From an uncultured Atopobiaceae bacterium (GTDB lineage: Bacteria > Actinomycetota > Coriobacteriia > Coriobacteriales > Atopobiaceae), in the NCBI GenBank assembly GCA_947626465.1, contig CANQSI010000030.1, positions 1 to 10,093 on the forward strand: a DNA stretch of 10,093 bases. Direction: 5' to 3'. Below, in pieces: positions 6,878 through 10,093 of this stretch (position 1 is its first letter; every line of letters begins with the position of its first letter). Position numbers and translations under genes: made by a program. Below the pieces are notes generated by a model that saw only the letters and a list, made by a program, of their open reading frames with translations, ran no database searches and had not been told where the DNA came from.

Positions 6878-7950
6878 GCGAGTCGGGCGTGCTCCTCGCG
6901 CGTGGCGCCGAGGGCGCGGGGCTTTCCTGGCCGCCTGTCCCATGGCCCACGCAGGGAAGCTTCGCCGAGCGGCTCTCGAAGAACCCCTTCCTCATGGCGC
7001 CCATGGCAGGCGTGTCGGATAGGGCGTGGCGCCTCATGGCGAGAGCCGGCGGTGCGGCTGTGGCCTATAGCGAGATGGTCTCGGTGGCGGGACTCCACTT
7101 CGCCTCGGAGAAGACGTGGGAGCTCGTGCTTCCCGACGCCGAGGAGCCCGATCTCGCGGTGCAGCTCTTCGGGAGCGACCCTTCGCTCTTCGCCGAGGCC
7201 GCGGAGAAGGTGGGGGCACGGCTCGGGGGGCGCCTTGCGTTCCTCGACGTGAACATGGCGTGTCCCGTGGCGAAGGTCGTGCGCAAGGGGGAGGGCGTGG
7301 CCCTCATGGACGACCCCGCCAAAGCGGCGGCGATCGTCGAGGCCTGCAGGGCGGGGCTTTCGCGCTGCGGCCTCCACACCGAGGTGACGGCGAAGATTCG
7401 CCTTGGGAGGAGCCCGGAGCGGCCGATGGCCGTCGAGCTCGCGAAGGCGCTTGAGGAGGCGGGCGTCGCGGCGATCGCGGTGCATGGCCGGTATGGATCG
7501 CAGGGATACGCGGGACGCTCATCGAAAGCCGCCATCGCAGAGGTGGTGGGCGGAGTGGGAATACCCGTGCTTGCCTCGGGCGATGCCCTCGATGCGCAAC
7601 GCTGCGTGCAGCTTCTCGACGATACCGGCGCCGCGGGCGTGCTCGTCGCTCGGGGGAGCTACGGCAATCCGTGGATCTTCTCGGATGCTCGCGCGCTTGA
7701 AGGGGGCGAGGGTGTGCCAGAGCGCCCTTTGGAGCTGCGCCTCTGCGCCCTTGAGCTCCACCTTCGCCTCCTTGCGGCGACGGGCGAGCATATGCTCAAA
7801 GCCCGACAGATTGCCTGCCACTACTTGAAGGGCCTTCCCGGCGCTGCCGCCGCCAGGCGACGCATCATGCAATGCTCCACCATCGAGGGCTTCCTCGAGC
7901 TCGTGGGCATGCTGCGTGCAGGGATCGCGCAAAGGGAAGAGGCGAGGTGA
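6874..7950 (+). CDS. dusB: tRNA-dihydrouridine synthase, DusB-like
   Basis: The 358-residue protein is an FMN-dependent tRNA-dihydrouridine synthase, which reduces uridines in tRNA using NADPH. The TIM-barrel landmarks appear in order: MAPMAGVSD (41-49, FMN phosphate side), VQLFGSDP near 95-102, NMACPVAKV with catalytic Cys 130, TAKIRLG with Lys 174, VHGR with His 204, SGD, and ARGSYGNPWIF (Arg 260) for FMN binding. A helical C-terminal domain follows. The active-site residues are present, but around the His the sequence is HGRYGSQGYAGRSSKAA, where most Dus proteins have HGRTR.Q and end in ADW. The start is GTG 6874 in the GTGA overlap with lepA, preceded by AAGGTGGG. The N-terminal 40 residues before the barrel are longer than in many homologues. 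DusB is the best family guess; the exact tRNA position modified cannot be read from the sequence. Confidence 0.87.
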   Translation: MSESGVLLARGAEGAGLSWPPVPWPTQGSFAERLSKNPFLMAPMAGVSDRAWRLMARAGGAAVAYSEMVSVAGLHFASEKTWELVLPDAEEPDLAVQLFGSDPSLFAEAAEKVGARLGGRLAFLDVNMACPVAKVVRKGEGVALMDDPAKAAAIVEACRAGLSRCGLHTEVTAKIRLGRSPERPMAVELAKALEEAGVAAIAVHGRYGSQGYAGRSSKAAIAEVVGGVGIPVLASGDALDAQRCVQLLDDTGAAGVLVARGSYGNPWIFSDARALEGGEGVPERPLELRLCALELHLRLLAATGEHMLKARQIACHYLKGLPGAAAARRRIMQCSTIEGFLELVGMLRAGIAQREEAR

Positions 7951-9194
7951 GTTTCCCCCGGCATGCGCGCCCTCGCGCGCTCTACCTGCACATTCCATTT
8001 TGCAAGGCACGTTGCGCCTATTGCGATTTCTCGAGCAACGCCATCTATGGGGCGCCCACCACCCCCGCCGAGTACGCGAGGGGCCTCGAGGCGCTCCTAG
8101 ACGGGGCCGGCGAGGTGGGATTGCTCGAGCAATGCCAGAGCGCCTACATCGGAGGAGGCACGCCCACCGTGCTCGGCGAAGACCTCCCACGCCTGATCGC
8201 CGAGGTGAGGGCCTGCGCGGGGCCCTTTGAGGAGCTCACGTTCGAGGCCAATCCGGAGAGCGCAAGCCCAGAGCTTCTCGCCCAATGCCTCCATGCCGGG
8301 GCCACGCGCGTGAGCATCGGCGTGCAATCGCTTGACGACGCGGTGCTTAAGGCGCTCGGGCGCGTGCATAGCGCCTCGCAGGCGCGAAGCGCGGTGGCGC
8401 AGGCGAGCGCGCTCGGGTACCGCGTCTCGGTCGACCTCATCGCGGGGCTCCCGGGCGAGGGGCGAGGAGCGCTCGCGCGCCATGCGTTGGAGCTCGTAGA
8501 GCGCGGCGCCTCCCACGTGAGCCTCTATCCCTTGGAAGTGCACGGCGAAACGCCGCTTGGGCGCGCCGTGCGGACGGGCCACATAGCCCTTCCTTCTGAG
8601 GACGCCGTGGCAGACGAGCTCGAAGCCGCTGCGGAGGCCCTCGAGGCCCGGGGGCTTTTGCGCTACGAGATCGCGAGCTTCGCGCGCCCGGGAGAGGAGA
8701 GCCGGCACAACCTTCGCTATTGGGATGGATCGGCCTATCTCGGGCTTGGCACGAGCGCGGCTTCGATGCTCTCGCGCGAGGCCTACGAGCGGCTCCGCGA
8801 GCTGGCGCCGAGCTTGCCTGAGGCTCCTGAGGGCACCTGTCGCCTTCGCCTCACGTGCACCTCGCCTGCGGAGGAGATTGCCCGCGCACGCTCCCTCGAC
8901 GGCCTCGCCTTCGAGGTGGAGGGCCTCTCCTTCGCATCCGCGATTGCCGAGGACCTCATGCTCGCCGTGCGCTGCGTCCGGGGCATTCCAGAGCGCCTCG
9001 ACAGGCGCGCGAAGGAAGTGCTGGGCGCGAAGTATGAGCGCACCTGCGCACGCCTTTGCGAACTCGGCCTCCTCGAGCCCTCAGCCGAGCCATCCTACGT
9101 CCTGCGTCCTTGCCCCCGTGCCTGGCTTCTCTCCAACGAGCTCTTCGGCGAGTTCTGGGCGCTTTCGCCCGATGAGCCCGTGCTGCTCGCATGA
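7947..9194 (+). CDS. hemW: HemW, radical SAM heme chaperone
   Basis: The 415-residue protein is a radical SAM enzyme of the HemW/HemN family. The cluster motif is FCKARCAYCDF (Cys 19, 23, 26, CxxxCxxC). A GGGTP motif lies at 69-73 and SIGVQSLDDAVLKALGRVHS at 123-142. A C-terminal HemN_C-type winged-helix region ends the chain. The residue two places after the third Cys is Phe 28; oxygen-independent coproporphyrinogen oxidase HemN has a fourth Cys there. This marks it as HemW, a heme-binding protein that delivers heme to respiratory enzymes, rather than HemN. Older annotations often call it 'coproporphyrinogen III oxidase'. The start is GTG 7947, in a GTGA overlap with dusB, and the conserved LYLHIPFC begins only 11 residues later, so little room remains for another start. 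A hemW next to lepA is seen in many Gram-positives. Confidence 0.92.
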   Translation: MSFPRHARPRALYLHIPFCKARCAYCDFSSNAIYGAPTTPAEYARGLEALLDGAGEVGLLEQCQSAYIGGGTPTVLGEDLPRLIAEVRACAGPFEELTFEANPESASPELLAQCLHAGATRVSIGVQSLDDAVLKALGRVHSASQARSAVAQASALGYRVSVDLIAGLPGEGRGALARHALELVERGASHVSLYPLEVHGETPLGRAVRTGHIALPSEDAVADELEAAAEALEARGLLRYEIASFARPGEESRHNLRYWDGSAYLGLGTSAASMLSREAYERLRELAPSLPEAPEGTCRLRLTCTSPAEEIARARSLDGLAFEVEGLSFASAIAEDLMLAVRCVRGIPERLDRRAKEVLGAKYERTCARLCELGLLEPSAEPSYVLRPCPRAWLLSNELFGEFWALSPDEPVLLA

Positions 9195-9199
9195 AGGCC

Positions 9200-9234
9200 C
9201 ATCAAGGGCGCCAAGAGATTCAGTACACTTGATG
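9200..9234 (+). promoter_or_regulatory. Possible dnaJ promoter/operator with inverted repeat
   Basis: The 96-base gap between hemW and dnaJ contains a perfect 7-base inverted repeat, CATCAAG (9200-9206) and CTTGATG (9228-9234), separated by 21 bases. A -10-like TACACT lies at 9224-9229 next to the right arm, though no good -35 box is visible. The repeat does not match CIRCE (TTAGCACTC-N9-GAGTGCTAA) or the HspR site HAIR (CTTGAGT-N7-ACTCAAG). It may be an operator for an unknown regulator or chance. Confidence 0.3.
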
Positions 9235-9275
9235 AGTTGGCTCGCCCACGAACGCAATCTCAGGCCCCATAGCTC

Positions 9276-9290
9276 GGAAAGGCGTCGCCT
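9276..9290 (+). promoter_or_regulatory. dnaJ ribosome binding site within a small hairpin
   Basis: GGAAAGG (9276-9282) is a Shine-Dalgarno sequence eight bases before GTG 9291. The bases AGGCG-T-CGCCT (9280-9290) form a perfect inverted repeat that would pair the last bases of the site. The spacing favours GTG 9291 over ATG 9300 as the start. Confidence 0.5.
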
Positions 9291-10093
9291 GTGGCCTTCA
9301 TGACCGACAAGGACTACTACGAGATCCTCGGGGTCTCCCAGTCGGCCACGACCGAGGAGATCCGCAAGGCCTTCCAGCAAAAGGCTCGCAAGCTGCATCC
9401 CGACGTGAACAAGGCCCCTGACGCCGAGGAGCGCTTCAAGGAGGTGAGCGAGGCCTACGCCGTGCTCTCCGATGACGAGAAGCGCAGGCGCTACGACCTC
9501 ATGCGCGCGGGTGTGCCCGCAGGAGGCGCGACCCGCACGCCGACCGGGCAAAGCCCCTGGGGGACGCAGGGGTCGCCCTTCGGAGGCTCGCCCTTCGGCG
9601 GCTTCCCGTTTGGCGGCACCGCACGTCGCGGGCAGGGGCGCGCATATAAGCCCCAGCCTGGCGCCGATGTGGTCTACGAGCTCGCCTTCGACCCCACTGA
9701 TCCTTCCGCCGCGCGCCACCGCACCATCACCTACCAGCGCTACGCCACCTGTGAGGTGTGCCATGGGCGGGGGAGCGAGGATGCGCAGGCATACCGTTCC
9801 TGCCCCACGTGCGGTGGCACGGGAAGGATCGACGTCGATCTCAACGACGTGCTCGGGGGCTTCGGCTTCGCGATGGGCACGATGCAGATGGAGTGCCCGG
9901 AGTGCCAGGGCTCGGGGCGCGTGGTCGCCGATCCCTGCCATGCCTGCCAGGGCACCGGGCGCGTGCTGGAGAACTCGGAGGTGACGATCGACATCCCCGC
10001 GAATGCGCACGACGGCACCGACATCCGCGTGCAGGGGATGGGCAATGCCGGCACCAACAACGAGCGCACCGGGGACTTCGTGTGCCGCATCGT
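9291..10093 (+). CDS. dnaJ: Chaperone DnaJ (Hsp40), 3'-truncated by the window edge
   Basis: The first 267 residues of a classical type I DnaJ are present. The J domain (about 8-72) opens with KDYYEILGV and carries HPD at 36-38. A Gly/Phe-rich linker follows, with a triple repeat of about five residues (SPFGG, SPFGG, FPFGG). The zinc-binding region has all four CxxCxGxG motifs, starting at Cys 154, 171, 202 and 216. The first C-terminal substrate-binding domain then begins (VTIDIPANAHDGTDIRVQG) and is cut off at the right edge. DnaJ stimulates the ATPase of DnaK and delivers unfolded clients. I choose GTG 9291 because a Shine-Dalgarno sequence lies eight bases ahead; ATG 9300 is three codons later in the same frame. 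The gene is not preceded by hrcA, grpE or dnaK, as it often is elsewhere, so another dnaJ may sit with dnaK in this genome. Confidence 0.94.
   Translation, partial: MAFMTDKDYYEILGVSQSATTEEIRKAFQQKARKLHPDVNKAPDAEERFKEVSEAYAVLSDDEKRRRYDLMRAGVPAGGATRTPTGQSPWGTQGSPFGGSPFGGFPFGGTARRGQGRAYKPQPGADVVYELAFDPTDPSAARHRTITYQRYATCEVCHGRGSEDAQAYRSCPTCGGTGRIDVDLNDVLGGFGFAMGTMQMECPECQGSGRVVADPCHACQGTGRVLENSEVTIDIPANAHDGTDIRVQGMGNAGTNNERTGDFVCRI

Noticed and set aside
7519..8708. Minus-strand frames of about 200 residues opposite dusB and hemW
   Set aside because: Low-complexity Arg/Ala/His shadow sequences with no start signal, overlapping two conserved genes.
7947..9194. Oxygen-independent coproporphyrinogen III oxidase (HemN) as the product
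   Set aside because: HemN has a fourth Cys two residues after the CxxxCxxC motif; here that position is Phe 28, as in HemW.
9540..9620. Short tandem repeat at the DNA level
   Set aside because: It encodes the Gly/Phe linker of DnaJ (SPFGG, SPFGG, FPFGG), a normal low-complexity feature of that protein.

Overview
The window is ordinary core chromosome from a GC-rich bacterium, most likely an actinobacterium of the class Coriobacteriia (the Olsenella/Collinsella/Atopobium group). I infer this from strong G/C preference at third codon positions, frequent GTG starts, actinobacterial-type protein sequences, and the comEA-comEC-holA-rpsT-lepA-hemW-dnaJ order. That order matches the well-known Bacillus/Firmicutes neighbourhood (comEA-comEB-comEC, holA, rpsT, lepA, hemW, hrcA-grpE-dnaK-dnaJ). 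Genus assignment is inference only; no rRNA or marker search was possible.

Layout: 1-273 is the C-terminal end of an unrecognised gene. About 150 bases without a gene follow. A plus-strand DNA-uptake and replication block then runs comEA (422-1150), comEC (1143-3563, overlapping comEA by 8 bases) and holA (3591-4598). A hairpin plus T-run terminator (4621-4648) serves rpsT, which is read on the minus strand (4682-4945) and faces holA. A short divergent region (4946-5047) holds the rpsT leader and promoter and a probable lepA promoter that overlaps it. A plus-strand translation and maintenance block follows: lepA (5048-6877), a dusB-type tRNA-dihydrouridine synthase (6874-7950) and hemW (7947-9194), each joined to the next by a GTGA stop/start overlap. 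After a 96-base gap, dnaJ starts at 9291 and runs off the right edge.

How the genes relate: ComEA and ComEC form the membrane DNA receptor and channel of natural transformation. HolA loads the replicative clamp. S20, LepA/EF4 and Dus act on the ribosome and tRNA, HemW handles heme, and DnaJ is the Hsp70 co-chaperone. The last four are housekeeping genes that share a transcription unit rather than a pathway.

I found no mobile element, CRISPR array, tRNA/rRNA gene, phage gene or defence system, and nothing I would call an undescribed system. The points worth a second look are regulatory or comparative: overlapping divergent promoters with a probably leaderless lepA, a structured rpsT leader with a GTG start, unusual residues in the Dus protein, and the absence of hrcA and of any CIRCE element in front of dnaJ.
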